From: Peptoniphilus pacaensis
Lineage (GTDB): Bacteria; Bacillota; Clostridia; Tissierellales; Peptoniphilaceae
Assembly: GCF_900088125.1 (NCBI RefSeq)
Contig: NZ_FLQT01000003.1
Coordinates: 495,071 to 559,070, forward strand
Direction of reading: 5' to 3'
Length of the DNA: 64,000 nucleotides
Shown piece after piece: positions 33,952 through 43,032 of the stretch. Each line of letters begins with the position of its first letter. Within the stretch, counting starts at the first letter, position 1. The translations under genes and the position numbers were made by a program. The notes beneath the pieces were generated by a model. It did no database searches, was not told the origin of the DNA, and was given only the letters and a program-made list of their open reading frames with translations.

Positions 33952-34035
33952 AGGGCCTCCACATAATTTATCTATTTTATAATAGTACATTCCCCCGTGA
34001 AATTCAAAACTTTTCCCTAAATCGGTGGATTGCGC

Positions 34036-34771
34036 AATCAGAACCACCGGCTTAGCCGGTGGTTTGTCATGCCCCTATAAGGGGCTGTTACCGGCAGCAC
34101 TCTCGTGCTCTGAATTTCTTCCTCTTGCAACAATTCCCCAGTTGGCGCTAAAGCGCCTGTTCTCATACTTTATTTGACCTGCTGACCCGTAAACGGATCG
34201 ATGAATTCCTTCATGCTTATCTGATCCGCCATATAATCTTCTTCCAATTGGTTTTTGATGTATTCTTGAATTTTTTTCGCATTTTTTCCCGCAGTATCGA
34301 CGTAGTATCCTCTACACCAGAAATGCCTATTTCCATATTTGTACTTCAGATTTGCGTGTCTATCAAAAATGATTAAGCTACTTTTCCCTTTTAAGTATCC
34401 CATGATTTGAGACACACTATATTTCGGTGGAATTTCCACCAGCATATGTATATGATCCGGACAACACTCCGCTTCGATTATATTTATTCCTTTTCTCTCG
34501 CATAGGTCTCTTAATGTTTTTCCTATGTCTTGTTTCAATTTCCCGTATATAACCTGCCGCCTATATTTTGGCGCAAACACGATATGATACTTACAATTCC
34601 AACTTGTATGTGCTAAGCTGTTCTTATCCATATGGATACCTCCTTGATATTTTATTGCCGATAACACAATAATTTTATCATAGGAGGTTCTTTTTTTACT
34701 TGAAGCTAAAGCTTTTTATGCCTACCACCAGCATAGCTGGTGGTTTATTCATGCTAAAGCGCACAATAAAA
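34036..34771 (-). mobile_element. IS200/IS605-family element, copy 1
   Basis: This 736-base unit is repeated with about seven differences at 49468-50203. It has a single transposase gene, no TnpB, and end hairpins instead of inverted repeats: ACCACCGGC/GCCGGTGGT at 34043-34063 and ACCACCAGC/GCTGGTGGT at 34724-34744. No target duplication is seen, as expected for this single-strand mechanism. The tnpA-proximal end abuts the T tract of the ppk terminator. Confidence 0.92.
34170..34631 (-). CDS. tnpA: IS200-type Y1 transposase TnpA, copy 1
   Basis: This 153-residue HUH/Y1 transposase has the HUH motif in CCPDHIHML (near residue 62) and the catalytic Tyr in CRGYYVDTAGKN (near 120). It cuts and joins single-stranded DNA at the end hairpins. 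ATG 34631 is chosen because AAGGAGG precedes it; the longer frame to 34667 lacks a site. It differs from copy 2 by one residue: HMLVEIPP here, HMLLEIPP there. Confidence 0.93.
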   Translation of the reverse strand: MDKNSLAHTSWNCKYHIVFAPKYRRQVIYGKLKQDIGKTLRDLCERKGINIIEAECCPDHIHMLVEIPPKYSVSQIMGYLKGKSSLIIFDRHANLKYKYGNRHFWCRGYYVDTAGKNAKKIQEYIKNQLEEDYMADQISMKEFIDPFTGQQVK

Positions 34772-34800
34772 ATCGACAGGTATCCCTGCCGATTCTCTTC
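34772..34800 (-). terminator. Terminator of the ppx-ppk operon, abutted by the IS
   Basis: On the minus strand AATCGGCAGG pairs with CCTGTCGATT around GATA, followed by TTTTATT, the last bases being the start of the IS. It begins about 5 bases after the ppk stop. Confidence 0.75.
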
Positions 34801-36945
34801 TTATTTGCCCAACAACTTTTTCATCAGGCGGGCGAAAAAGCCGACCGTCTCTTCTCTTTCGCTTCGGATCGCCGCCGGCTTGGCCTCCCCTTCTTTTCTT
34901 TCGAAGCGGGCGGCTTCTTCCATAAGATAGTCCTGGGCGATGAAATTTTCCCTGTTCTCCACATGGGCGTAGCGCTTCGAGGGCAAAAGCTCCCTGCGCT
35001 TCACATCGTCTTGAAACATGGTGTCCATAAAATCCAGAATCCGCTTTTTGATTTCGGGATCCAGAATCGGGCACGCCACTTCCACCCGCTTCCTGAGGTT
35101 CCGCGTCATGAAATCCGCCGAGGAAATGTACACCTCGGCGTCGTCGCCCCGGCCGAATTGGTAGATGCGGTGGTGTTCCAAGAAGCGGCCGACGATGGAA
35201 TAGACGGAGAGATTTTCCGTGCGCTCGGGCACTTTCGGTACGATGCAGCTGATGCCCCGCACCAGCATGTCCACGGTGACGCCGGCATTGGAGGCTTCGG
35301 AAATTTTATCGATCATTTCCCTGTCGGAGATGGAATTCATCTTCAGCCGCACATAGCCTTCTCCCCCGGCCTTCACCTTTTCGATCTCCCGATCTATGGC
35401 GGCCTCCACCCCCTCGGGCAAAGTCTTCGGGCTCACCCAAAGGTAATCGTAGCTGCCGTTTAATTCCCCGATAAGGAAATTGTCGAAGAGGCGGTTTACG
35501 TCCCTGCCGATGCCTTGATGGGCGGTGATCAGGGCGAAGTCCGAGTAGAGCTTCGCCGTCTTTTCGTTGTAATTGCCCGTGGCGATTTGGGCCATGTACT
35601 TGGGCTTGCCGCCGACGACCCGGGTAATGAGCAGCACCTTGGAGTGGCACTTAAATTTGTTGAAGCCGTAGATCACGCGGCAGCCGGCCTTTTCCAGATT
35701 CGCCGACCAAAGGATGTTGTTCTCTTCGTCGAAGCGGGCCCGAAGCTCCATTAAAACCAGAACGTCCTTGCCGTTTTCCGCCGCCTCCATAAGCTTTTCC
35801 GCCACCATGGAATTTTTCGCGATGCGGTAGAGGGTGATCTTAATGGAGACCACGTCGGGATCCTTGGCCGCCTCGTCCAATAGGCGGATGATGGGATCCA
35901 TGGATTCGTAGGGATAGGACAGAAGAATGTCCCCCGCCTCCACCCGGGCCATCATGGGCTTGTGCTCGTCTACGTAGCGGCTCATCTTCGGCTCAAAGGG
36001 CGGATCCACGCTCTCCGGCCCCATAATCGGCGCCAGCTCATCTACCAAGCCGAAGAGATAGCCCAGTTGCACCGGGCTCTGGGTCACGAAGACCCGGCTT
36101 TCGTCTAAAGAGAGTTTGGCGAGAAGCGTGTCCAAGAGATCCCGAGGCGGCATACGATCCAACTCCAGACGCACGGGCACGAGCCGCTTTCTCTTCTTCA
36201 GCATCTTTTTCATGTGGGAACGATAGTCCTCGCCGAACTCGTAGTCCTCGTCGTCCCAGTCGATGTCTGCATTGCGCGTGACGCTCATAATAAAGCTGTC
36301 TTTCACTTCGTAGGATTCGAAAAGGCCTGCGCCGTATTTTTCGATGACCTTTTCCAGCAAAATGTATTTATTGTTGTCCAGGCGAATGGTTCGATTTAAA
36401 TTGGGCGGCACCTGAATGATCCCCATGCAACTCACGTCGTCGTCGCCTTTTTTTCTCAGGCGATAGACGATGACGATGCCCAAATTGGGAATATGGGGAA
36501 AGGGATGGGTCAAGTCCACGATTTGGTAGCTTAAATAGGGGCTCACCGTGTTCTCGAAATAGGGGCGCAGAATTTTTTCCTCGTGCTCCGTCATTTCCGC
36601 ACTTTCGATGGCGTAATAGCCCTTGGCCCGGCACTGATCCCTAAGGTCTTCGTAGACGTAATCTTTTTTCTGATACAGGATTCTCACCTGCTCCATAATG
36701 GCGGCCAGCTGCTCGTCTTGATCCATCATGGACTTGTTGTCGATGACCCGCTTGTGGAGCATGGAAAGGTCCGTTAAAGAACCCACCCGCACCATGAAAA
36801 ATTCGTCCAGATTGGAATCGAAAATGGACAGAAATTTCATGCGCTCCAATAAGGGTACCTGCCCGTCCTGAGCTTCGTCCAAGACCCGCTCGTTGAAGCG
36901 CAGCCAGGATAATTCGCGATTTTGAGTGAAAGAAATGTCGAACAT
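34801..36945 (-). CDS. ppk1: Polyphosphate kinase 1
   Basis: This 714-residue enzyme reversibly makes polyphosphate from ATP. The N-terminal domain begins FTQNRELSWLRFNERVLDEA. The catalytic region holds the phosphorylated His in KFKCHSKVLLI (near 435) and an N-terminal half of the second PLD-like site near 590 (RFLEHHRIYQFG). The length is typical. The ppx gene precedes it by 2 bases, giving a coupled synthesis/degradation pair. The Lys/Glu/Ala-rich C-terminal tail (about 685-714) is variable in the family. Confidence 0.95.
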   Translation of the reverse strand: MFDISFTQNRELSWLRFNERVLDEAQDGQVPLLERMKFLSIFDSNLDEFFMVRVGSLTDLSMLHKRVIDNKSMMDQDEQLAAIMEQVRILYQKKDYVYEDLRDQCRAKGYYAIESAEMTEHEEKILRPYFENTVSPYLSYQIVDLTHPFPHIPNLGIVIVYRLRKKGDDDVSCMGIIQVPPNLNRTIRLDNNKYILLEKVIEKYGAGLFESYEVKDSFIMSVTRNADIDWDDEDYEFGEDYRSHMKKMLKKRKRLVPVRLELDRMPPRDLLDTLLAKLSLDESRVFVTQSPVQLGYLFGLVDELAPIMGPESVDPPFEPKMSRYVDEHKPMMARVEAGDILLSYPYESMDPIIRLLDEAAKDPDVVSIKITLYRIAKNSMVAEKLMEAAENGKDVLVLMELRARFDEENNILWSANLEKAGCRVIYGFNKFKCHSKVLLITRVVGGKPKYMAQIATGNYNEKTAKLYSDFALITAHQGIGRDVNRLFDNFLIGELNGSYDYLWVSPKTLPEGVEAAIDREIEKVKAGGEGYVRLKMNSISDREMIDKISEASNAGVTVDMLVRGISCIVPKVPERTENLSVYSIVGRFLEHHRIYQFGRGDDAEVYISSADFMTRNLRKRVEVACPILDPEIKKRILDFMDTMFQDDVKRRELLPSKRYAHVENRENFIAQDYLMEEAARFERKEGEAKPAAIRSEREETVGFFARLMKKLLGK

Positions 36946-36947
36946 TA

Positions 36948-37850
36948 TTAGCCTCCTATGATTCGGCTGATAACGTACCCCTCCCGAATTCCCGTCTGAG
37001 CGACGGCAATTTTTTCCACGTGAAAATACTTGGCGATTCGGTAAAGAATCGATAGGCCGGGAAGCAAAGTATGGATACGGTCTGCTTTTACCTTTAAAAT
37101 AATCTCCATTTTTTCTTTATCTTCAATGTCCAGCAAATGTTTCATCAAGGTCTTTAGGTCGTCGGTCCTCATTTCGTCGTTGTCGTGGTCCTCGTCGAAA
37201 AGAGTGTTGTACATTTTCAACGTCGCCCGGGCACTGCCCCCGACGGCACAGAGGATCGGGTAGCGATTCCCCGCCATGGCCTGAGCGTTTAAGAGAAACT
37301 TCAGCCGCTCGTCCATGGCCTTGCGCTCGTCGTTGGTTAAAAACAGGCCGTCGACGTAGTCCCGAAACACGGAGAGGGAGCCGATGTCTAAAGACGCCGA
37401 GTCCACCACCTCATGGTTTTGAAAGAGCACCAGCTCCGTGGAGCCGCCGCCGATGTCGGTGAGGACGCCGTCGGGATGCCCCTGAACCGTGCCAGCCGCG
37501 CCAATATAAGCCAAGCGCGCCTCTTCTTCCCCGCTTAAAATTTCGATGTCGATACCCAGCGCCTCTTTTACCCGGCGAAGGACTTCCTCGGAATTGTTGA
37601 CGTTACGAATGGAGGCCGTGGCAATGGCGTGGGTGTGGTGAATATCGCCTAACTGATTCAGGATGAAGTTGAAGTGACCCAAGGTCTCGATCAGGGCGAC
37701 GATGCCCTCTTCCGTCAGGCGACCGTTTTTTCGGTAGCCGGCCAGACCCAAGGTTTGCTTTTCATTGAATAAATTTTGCGCCTGTCGGTCTTCCACGCGG
37801 AAGACCGACAGGCGCACGGTATTTGAACCGATGTCGATGACGCCGTGCAT
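36948..37850 (-). CDS. ppx: Exopolyphosphatase / GppA-type phosphatase
   Basis: This is a 300-residue ASKHA-fold enzyme with MHGVIDIGSNTVRLSVF at the start and the second phosphate loop DIGGGSTELVLF near 138-149. It matches the short Ppx/GppA form with no C-terminal HD domain, as common in Firmicutes. It hydrolyses polyphosphate ends or pppGpp. ATG 37850 fits GGAGG at 6-base spacing, whereas the longer frame to 37880 starts before that site. It is cotranscribed with ppk1. Confidence 0.9.
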   Translation of the reverse strand: MHGVIDIGSNTVRLSVFRVEDRQAQNLFNEKQTLGLAGYRKNGRLTEEGIVALIETLGHFNFILNQLGDIHHTHAIATASIRNVNNSEEVLRRVKEALGIDIEILSGEEEARLAYIGAAGTVQGHPDGVLTDIGGGSTELVLFQNHEVVDSASLDIGSLSVFRDYVDGLFLTNDERKAMDERLKFLLNAQAMAGNRYPILCAVGGSARATLKMYNTLFDEDHDNDEMRTDDLKTLMKHLLDIEDKEKMEIILKVKADRIHTLLPGLSILYRIAKYFHVEKIAVAQTGIREGYVISRIIGG

Positions 37851-37900
37851 CATACACCTCCTTTTTATTCTAATGGCCACATGTTATGCCTTTGTAAAAT

Positions 37901-39511
37901 TTAGTTTAAACCTTCGTCACCTTCGACGATGAAGCGGGCGATGTAGTCTTCGTAATTCATCTTGGCGTCGCGGAAGCTGCCGTCGTCTCGTATTTCGATG
38001 ATGCGGTTGGCGATGGATGAAATAAATTGATGGTCGTGGGAGGTAAAGAGCAGATTCCCCTTAAAATCCATAAGCCCGTTGTTCACCGCTTCGATACTTT
38101 CCAAATCCAGGTGGTTGGTGGGCTGGTCGAAGATCAGCACATTGGCGGGATCGATCATCATTTTGGAAAACATCATCCGCACCCGCTCGCCCCCGGAGAG
38201 GACGTCGGCTTTTTTCAGGGCCTCGTCCCCGGAAAAGAGCATGCGGCCCAAGAGGGAGCGCATGACGATTTCCGATTGGTCCTCGCTGTAGTCCCTGAGC
38301 CAGTCGATTAAATTCTTGTCCACGCCGTCGAAAAAGGCGTTGTTGTCCCTGGGGAAGTAGCGCATGGTAATGGTCTGTCCCCACTTAAATTCGCCGCTGT
38401 AATCGTCACAGTGGTCCGTTAAAATTTCAAAGAGGCGGGTAATGGCCACTTCATTGCCGATAAAAGCCACCTTGTCGTCCTTGTCCAGACGGAAGGAAAG
38501 ATCCTTAAAAAGCAGATTGCCGTCCAGCTCCGAGGTGAGATTTTCCACGGTGAGGATTTCGTTCCCCACTTCCCTAGATAAAGTAAAGCCTACGAAGGGA
38601 TAGCGGCGGGAGGACGGGCGAATCTCCGTCAGGTCGATTTTATCCAAGAGCTTCTTGCGGCTCGTGGCTTGGCGAGACTTGGACTTGTTGGCGCTGAAGC
38701 GGGCGATAAAGTCTTGCAGCTCTTTGATCTTTTCTTCTTTCTTTTTGTTTTGTTCCTTGATCAGCTTTGCCGCCAGCTGCCCGGATTCGTACCAGAAGTC
38801 GTAGTTCCCCGTGACCATATTGATCTTGCCGAAGTCGATGTCCACCATGTGGGTACAGACGTTGTTCAGGAAGTAGCGGTCGTGGCTCACGATAATGACG
38901 ATGCCTTCGAAATCCGCGAGGAAATCTTCCAGCCACATCACCGCACGCACGTCCAAACCGTTGGTGGGCTCGTCCAACAAAAGAATCTCGGGATTGCCGA
39001 AAAGCGCCTGGGCCAAAAGCACCTTCACCTTTTCCGATTCCCGAAGCTCGTACATCATCTGCTCGTGTTTTTCCAAACCGATGCCCAGCCCCTGCAAGAG
39101 GCGGGAGGCGTCGGACTCAGCTTCGTAGCCGTTCATTTCCGCAAAGCGCGCCTCAAGCTCCCCGGCGCGAATGCCGTCTTCGTCGGAAAAATCCGGCTTC
39201 ATGTAAATGGCGTCCTTTTCCTTTTGAATGGCGTAAAGCTCCTCATTCCCTTGAATCACCGTGTCCATCACCGTGAAATCTTCAAAGGCAAAGTGGTCCT
39301 GCTTTAATTTCGAGAGCCGCTCGTTCTTGCCCTTGGACACGTGGCCCGTGGAGGGCTCCTTTTCGCCGGATAGAATTTTTAAAAACGTGGATTTCCCCGC
39401 GCCGTTGGCGCCGATGACGCCGTAGCAATTGCCCTGTTGAAAGAGCAGATTCACGTCGTCGAACAATTTTTTATCGGGAAACAACACGCTTACATCAGTT
39501 ACTTGTAACAT
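37901..39511 (-). CDS. ABC-F family ATPase (YbiT-like)
   Basis: This is a 536-residue protein with two ATPase domains and no membrane part. The first Walker A is GANGAGKST (near 35-43) and Walker B is ILLLDEPTNGLD. The linker (about 245-305) is the Lys-rich ABC-F PtIM. In the second domain the Walker A place reads FIGNEVAITRLFEIL, without the usual GKS/T, while the signature LSGGERVRM and NVLIFDQPTNHLD are present. The first signature is also altered (ELRESEKVKVLLAQAL). I recall similar changes in the Firmicute YbiT group, so this is probably family-typical. It acts on ribosomes rather than in transport. Confidence 0.85.
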   Translation of the reverse strand: MLQVTDVSVLFPDKKLFDDVNLLFQQGNCYGVIGANGAGKSTFLKILSGEKEPSTGHVSKGKNERLSKLKQDHFAFEDFTVMDTVIQGNEELYAIQKEKDAIYMKPDFSDEDGIRAGELEARFAEMNGYEAESDASRLLQGLGIGLEKHEQMMYELRESEKVKVLLAQALFGNPEILLLDEPTNGLDVRAVMWLEDFLADFEGIVIIVSHDRYFLNNVCTHMVDIDFGKINMVTGNYDFWYESGQLAAKLIKEQNKKKEEKIKELQDFIARFSANKSKSRQATSRKKLLDKIDLTEIRPSSRRYPFVGFTLSREVGNEILTVENLTSELDGNLLFKDLSFRLDKDDKVAFIGNEVAITRLFEILTDHCDDYSGEFKWGQTITMRYFPRDNNAFFDGVDKNLIDWLRDYSEDQSEIVMRSLLGRMLFSGDEALKKADVLSGGERVRMMFSKMMIDPANVLIFDQPTNHLDLESIEAVNNGLMDFKGNLLFTSHDHQFISSIANRIIEIRDDGSFRDAKMNYEDYIARFIVEGDEGLN

Positions 39512-39617
39512 AGTTCACCTTTCCATTTTTATTTTTTGCTGCCTTTATTGTACCACGAAAGACGCCTGCAAGCCGCCAAGATAAAGCCTTATCGGCGCCT
39601 ATCTCATGGACTTGTGC

Positions 39618-39623
39618 TATAAT
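39618..39623 (+). promoter_or_regulatory. Extended -10 box of the pncB promoter
   Basis: TATAAT preceded by TGTGC gives an extended -10. No good -35 is seen. It lies 35 bases before the chosen start and overlaps the ATG at 39622, which rules that codon out. Confidence 0.6.
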
Positions 39624-39657
39624 GAGGAAAAAGATCATAAACAAGAAAGTGAGCGCT

Positions 39658-41103
39658 ATGAAATTTACAGATCACAACAACTACACCCTCTTGGCGGATT
39701 TTTATGAATTCACCATGGGCAACGGCTATTTCGAAAACGGCATGAAAGACGAAATCGTGCACTTCGACATGTTTTTCCGCTCCGCGCCCGACGAGGCCAG
39801 CTACGTCATCCTAAGCGGTTTGGAACAACTCATCGAATACCTTGAAAGCCTAACCTTCGACGAAGAAGACATCGCCTTTTTGCGGTCCAAGGGCATCTTC
39901 AGCGAGGCCTTTTTAGATTACCTGGCAAGCTTCGAATTCACCTGCGACGTGCGGGCCATCCCCGAAGGCACCGTGGTCTTTCCCTCGGAGCCCTTGGTTA
40001 CCGTCAGAGGCCCGGCCATTCAGGCCCAGCTCATCGAAACCATGGTGCTACTCACCATCAACCACCAAACCCTGATCACCACCAAGGCCAATCGCATCTG
40101 CAAGGCCGCCGGCGGACGGGCGGTCACCGAATTCGGTTCCCGCCGCGCCCAAGGCTACAGTGGCGCCAATTTAGGCGCGCGGGCCGCCTACATCGGCGGA
40201 TGCAACGGCAGCGCCAACACCTTGGCGGAACAGCTCTACGGCGTCCCCGCCCTGGGCACCATGGCCCACAGCTGGGTGCAAATGTTCGACGAGGAAATCG
40301 ACGCCTTCAGAGCCTACGCTAAAGTCTATCCCGACAGCTGCTTCCTCTTAATCGATACCTACGATGTCCTGGACCAAGGCCTGCCCAACGCTATTCAGGT
40401 CTTTAAAGAGCTGAGAGAGGCCGGCCACGAAGGCCGCGGCGTGCGCATCGACTCCGGAGACATCGCCTATTTGAGCAAGCAGTGCCGCAAAATGTTGGAC
40501 GAAGCGGGCTTCCCCGACGTCACCATTATGGCGTCCAACTCCCTGGACGAATACGTCATCGAAGACCTGCTGAAGCAAGGCGCCCAAGTGGACTCCTTCG
40601 GCGTCGGCGAGCGGCTCATCACATCGAAGAGCCATCCCGTCTTCGGCGGCGTCTACAAACTCGTGGCCACGGAAGACGACGGCGAGATCAAACCCACCAT
40701 TAAAATCTCAGAAAACGTGTCGAAAATCACCACACCCGGCGTGAAAGACATCTTCCGCTTCTACGACAAAGAACAAGGCAAGGCCATTGCCGACGTCCTC
40801 GCCGTACGTGGCGAAGAAATACCCGAAGACAATTACGAAATCTTCCACCCCCTCTTCACCTGGAAGCGCAAGACATTGAAAAACTACGAAGTGCGCTCCC
40901 TCTTGGAAGACATCTACATCGGTGGCAAGCTGGTTTACGAAAGCCCGAGCCTGGAAGAAATCCGCGAAAAAGTGCAGCGAGAGCTGAACAGCCTCTGGGA
41001 CGAAGTCAAACGACTCAACACCCCCCAGGAATACATCGTGGACTTAAGCCCCGAGCTGTGGAAGATCAAAGACGATCTTTTAAAAAAACACAACTCTAAT
41101 TAA
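39658..41103 (+). CDS. pncB: Nicotinate phosphoribosyltransferase
   Basis: This 481-residue enzyme converts nicotinate and PRPP to nicotinate mononucleotide in NAD salvage. Family marks include LLADFYEFTMGNGYFENG at the start, TEFGSRRAQGYSGANLGARAAYIGG (around 155-180, with the conserved His/Arg region after it in GTMAHSWVQMF), and GVRIDSGDIAYLSK near 273-286. ATG 39658 is used because the promoter -10 overlaps the earlier ATG. The gene stands alone and is followed by a terminator. Confidence 0.93.
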   Translation: MKFTDHNNYTLLADFYEFTMGNGYFENGMKDEIVHFDMFFRSAPDEASYVILSGLEQLIEYLESLTFDEEDIAFLRSKGIFSEAFLDYLASFEFTCDVRAIPEGTVVFPSEPLVTVRGPAIQAQLIETMVLLTINHQTLITTKANRICKAAGGRAVTEFGSRRAQGYSGANLGARAAYIGGCNGSANTLAEQLYGVPALGTMAHSWVQMFDEEIDAFRAYAKVYPDSCFLLIDTYDVLDQGLPNAIQVFKELREAGHEGRGVRIDSGDIAYLSKQCRKMLDEAGFPDVTIMASNSLDEYVIEDLLKQGAQVDSFGVGERLITSKSHPVFGGVYKLVATEDDGEIKPTIKISENVSKITTPGVKDIFRFYDKEQGKAIADVLAVRGEEIPEDNYEIFHPLFTWKRKTLKNYEVRSLLEDIYIGGKLVYESPSLEEIREKVQRELNSLWDEVKRLNTPQEYIVDLSPELWKIKDDLLKKHNSN

Positions 41104-41133
41104 AAAGAAGGCACCGATGTGCCTTCTTTTTAA
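41102..41133 (+). terminator. Terminator of pncB
   Basis: AAAAAGAAGGCAC pairs with GTGCCTTCTTTTT around CGAT, directly after the stop codon. The symmetric A and T runs would also let it act in the minus direction. Confidence 0.85.
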
Positions 41134-41216
41134 TTGGAAAAGCGCCGCTTTTCGAACAGATGGAAGGAGCTCGCTTCTCTTTTATTCCTTTCACACCATT
41201 TCTTCATCCATTTATT

Positions 41217-41405
41217 CCGGGGGAGGGAAAAAGGGCGTTGCGATTCGCCCTTATCCCTCCCCCGGACCCTCATGACCTATCCCGACGAGGGTCGCGAGTC
41301 GTAGGAAGGTCAGATGCAGTCTTACACCATTTCGGGGAGGCTTCGCCTCCTCGAAATGGATGTATAGTTGTAAACCCTAACGGGTTCCGATTCCTGTTGG
41401 GTCGC
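41217..41405 (-). repeat. Structured intergenic repeat, copy A
   Basis: Read on the minus strand it contains a box CAGGAATCGG (41387-41396), then the hairpin AACCC/GGGTT, a hairpin CATTTCG..GGAGGC/GCCTCC..CGAAATG, and a terminal 20-bp hairpin (41217-41265). The apical part of that last hairpin is AGGGCG-AATCGCAA-CGCCCT. The same box, small hairpin and apical loop recur at 44772-44901 on the plus strand with different but still paired stems. No protein is encoded. Around it, 41134-41216 and 41406-41616 show no supported gene. Confidence 0.8.
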
Positions 41406-41634
41406 ATCGCGGAAGAATTATTCTTATTATAGAATTTTAATAAGCGAACAACAGAAAAGCATCAATGCCGGCTACAAGTAATGAAACAACAGGTAATACA
41501 GATTTCCTTACTATAGAATTTGGCGCCGATTTTTGAGTCCTATAGATAATTACAATACCGGTTGTTTTAAATTGTTTTCCGTATTATCGTTATGATATAT
41601 TGATCACGGAGAAAATATGGATGGAGTTGAAATA

Positions 41635-42354
41635 ATGATTAAAGTAGATCATTTGAGTAAGCAGTATGATGGCAAGACAGTCCTTCACGATCTGAACTTT
41701 GAGATTCATGAAGGCGACATCTTCGGCATTATCGGCAGGAGCGGTTCAGGAAAGACCACCCTCCTGGACTGTATCTCTGGGCTGAAAGATTTTGATGAAG
41801 GCAGTATTTTTATCGACGGCGAAAACATCGGTTTGTTGAATCTCAAAGATGCTCGCGCCGTCAGAAAAGAAATCGGATTCGTCTTTCAGAATTTTTCCCT
41901 CTTATCTCGTCGGAATGTGATTCAAAATATCGCATTGCCGCTTAAATGTTGGGGATACGACGATGCAGAAATCCAAGAGCGTACCAATCGCTTGGCCGAA
42001 ATGGTCGGCTTAGAGGATCATGTTACGAAGAAGCCGAAAGAATTGAGCGGCGGTCAGAAGCAGAGGGTCGCCATTGCACGGGCCTTAAGTATGGACCCCC
42101 GCTATATCGTGTGCGACGAATTCACGTCGGCCCTCGACCCGGCTACAACGCAGTCGATCTTAGACTTGATGCTCGAGATTCAACGCGAACGCCACGTCAC
42201 CATTATCTTGGTCACCCATGATATGGAGGTTGCAAAAAAAATGTGTAATCGCGTCATCTTGCTGGAAAACGGCAATATCGTGGAATCAGGAACTCCCGAA
42301 GACGTATTTAGCGGCAATTCGGCGGCGGTCAGCAGACTCTTAGGCGGTGAGTAA
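41635..42354 (+). CDS. MetN-like ABC importer ATPase without C-terminal NIL domain
   Basis: This is a 239-residue ATPase: Walker A GRSGSGKTT (near 38), Q-loop FVFQNFSLLSRRNV, signature LSGGQKQRVAIARAL, Walker B YIVCDEFTSALD. The FNLLS-like Q-loop and partners (MetI-like permease, NlpA lipoprotein) place it with MetN. It ends about 100 residues before a full MetN and so lacks the NIL/ACT domain that senses methionine. ATG 41635 has GGAG 9 bases upstream; ATG 41617 in the same frame also has a site and cannot be excluded. Confidence 0.88.
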   Translation: MIKVDHLSKQYDGKTVLHDLNFEIHEGDIFGIIGRSGSGKTTLLDCISGLKDFDEGSIFIDGENIGLLNLKDARAVRKEIGFVFQNFSLLSRRNVIQNIALPLKCWGYDDAEIQERTNRLAEMVGLEDHVTKKPKELSGGQKQRVAIARALSMDPRYIVCDEFTSALDPATTQSILDLMLEIQRERHVTIILVTHDMEVAKKMCNRVILLENGNIVESGTPEDVFSGNSAAVSRLLGGE

Positions 42355-42358
42355 TAAG

Positions 42359-43024
42359 ATGTTTGAAAATACTGAATTAATGGAATACTTGCCCAGTGTC
42401 ATTCTCCCGGCACTGGCTGCGACGTTTAAGATCATGATTTTCTCCGCAGTTATCTCCATGTGCTTAGGCGTCGTGTTCGGCGTCTTGCTATTTATCACCG
42501 ATAAAGGCGGTTTATGGGAAAAGCGGGTGTTGCATGCGGTGTTAGCAAAAATCACCGATATATTGCGTGCCTTCCCTACAATCATTCTGATCGTATCTCT
42601 CGCGCCTTTGACGCGGATGATCGTCGGTACAGCGGTAGGTGCCAATGCGGCTATTGTAGGCATTAGTTTTGTCTGCACCCCCTTTGCCACTCGCATGATT
42701 GAAAACGCCCTGCAAGGAGTGGACACCAGTCTGATCAAGGCGGCTCAGTCCTTCGGCGCAAGCACCGGACAGATTATCTATCGCGTCCTCTTGGTGGAAG
42801 CTCTGCCGAGCATCGTATCGAATTACACGATTTTATTAATCAACATGCTTAATGTATCGACGATAGCCGGCGCTGTCGGTGCAGGAGGGTTGGGTGCCAT
42901 TGCACTCACTTACGGATATCAGCGTTTCGATTACGGCATAATGTATTTCATCGTATTGATTTTGCTTATAATTGTACTCGCGATCCAGGGAGCCAGCACT
43001 TTATTGTATAAGAAATTGAAGTAG
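42359..43024 (+). CDS. MetI-like ABC importer permease
   Basis: This 221-residue membrane protein has five helices and the binding-protein-dependent transport loop (ALQGVDTSLIKAAQSFGASTGQIIYRVLLVEALP, around 114-148, containing the EAA-type Gly). It matches the MetI form in size and in the C-terminal SAGAVGAGGLGAIALTYGYQRFDY-like stretch. It starts 4 bases after the ATPase stop. The GTG at 42347 overlaps the previous gene and is less likely. Confidence 0.88.
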   Translation: MFENTELMEYLPSVILPALAATFKIMIFSAVISMCLGVVFGVLLFITDKGGLWEKRVLHAVLAKITDILRAFPTIILIVSLAPLTRMIVGTAVGANAAIVGISFVCTPFATRMIENALQGVDTSLIKAAQSFGASTGQIIYRVLLVEALPSIVSNYTILLINMLNVSTIAGAVGAGGLGAIALTYGYQRFDYGIMYFIVLILLIIVLAIQGASTLLYKKLK

Positions 43025-43032
43025 GAGGAGTT

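Noticed and set aside
32503-34047. Longer MBOAT start at 34047
   Set aside because: There is no ribosome site, and the extra 32 residues run through the upstream AT-rich promoter region up to the IS edge. ATG 33951 has GGAGG.
37901-39511. ABC-F antibiotic resistance protein
   Set aside because: The sequence fits the housekeeping YbiT-like group, has no long interdomain arm typical of resistance ABC-Fs and sits in the chromosomal backbone.
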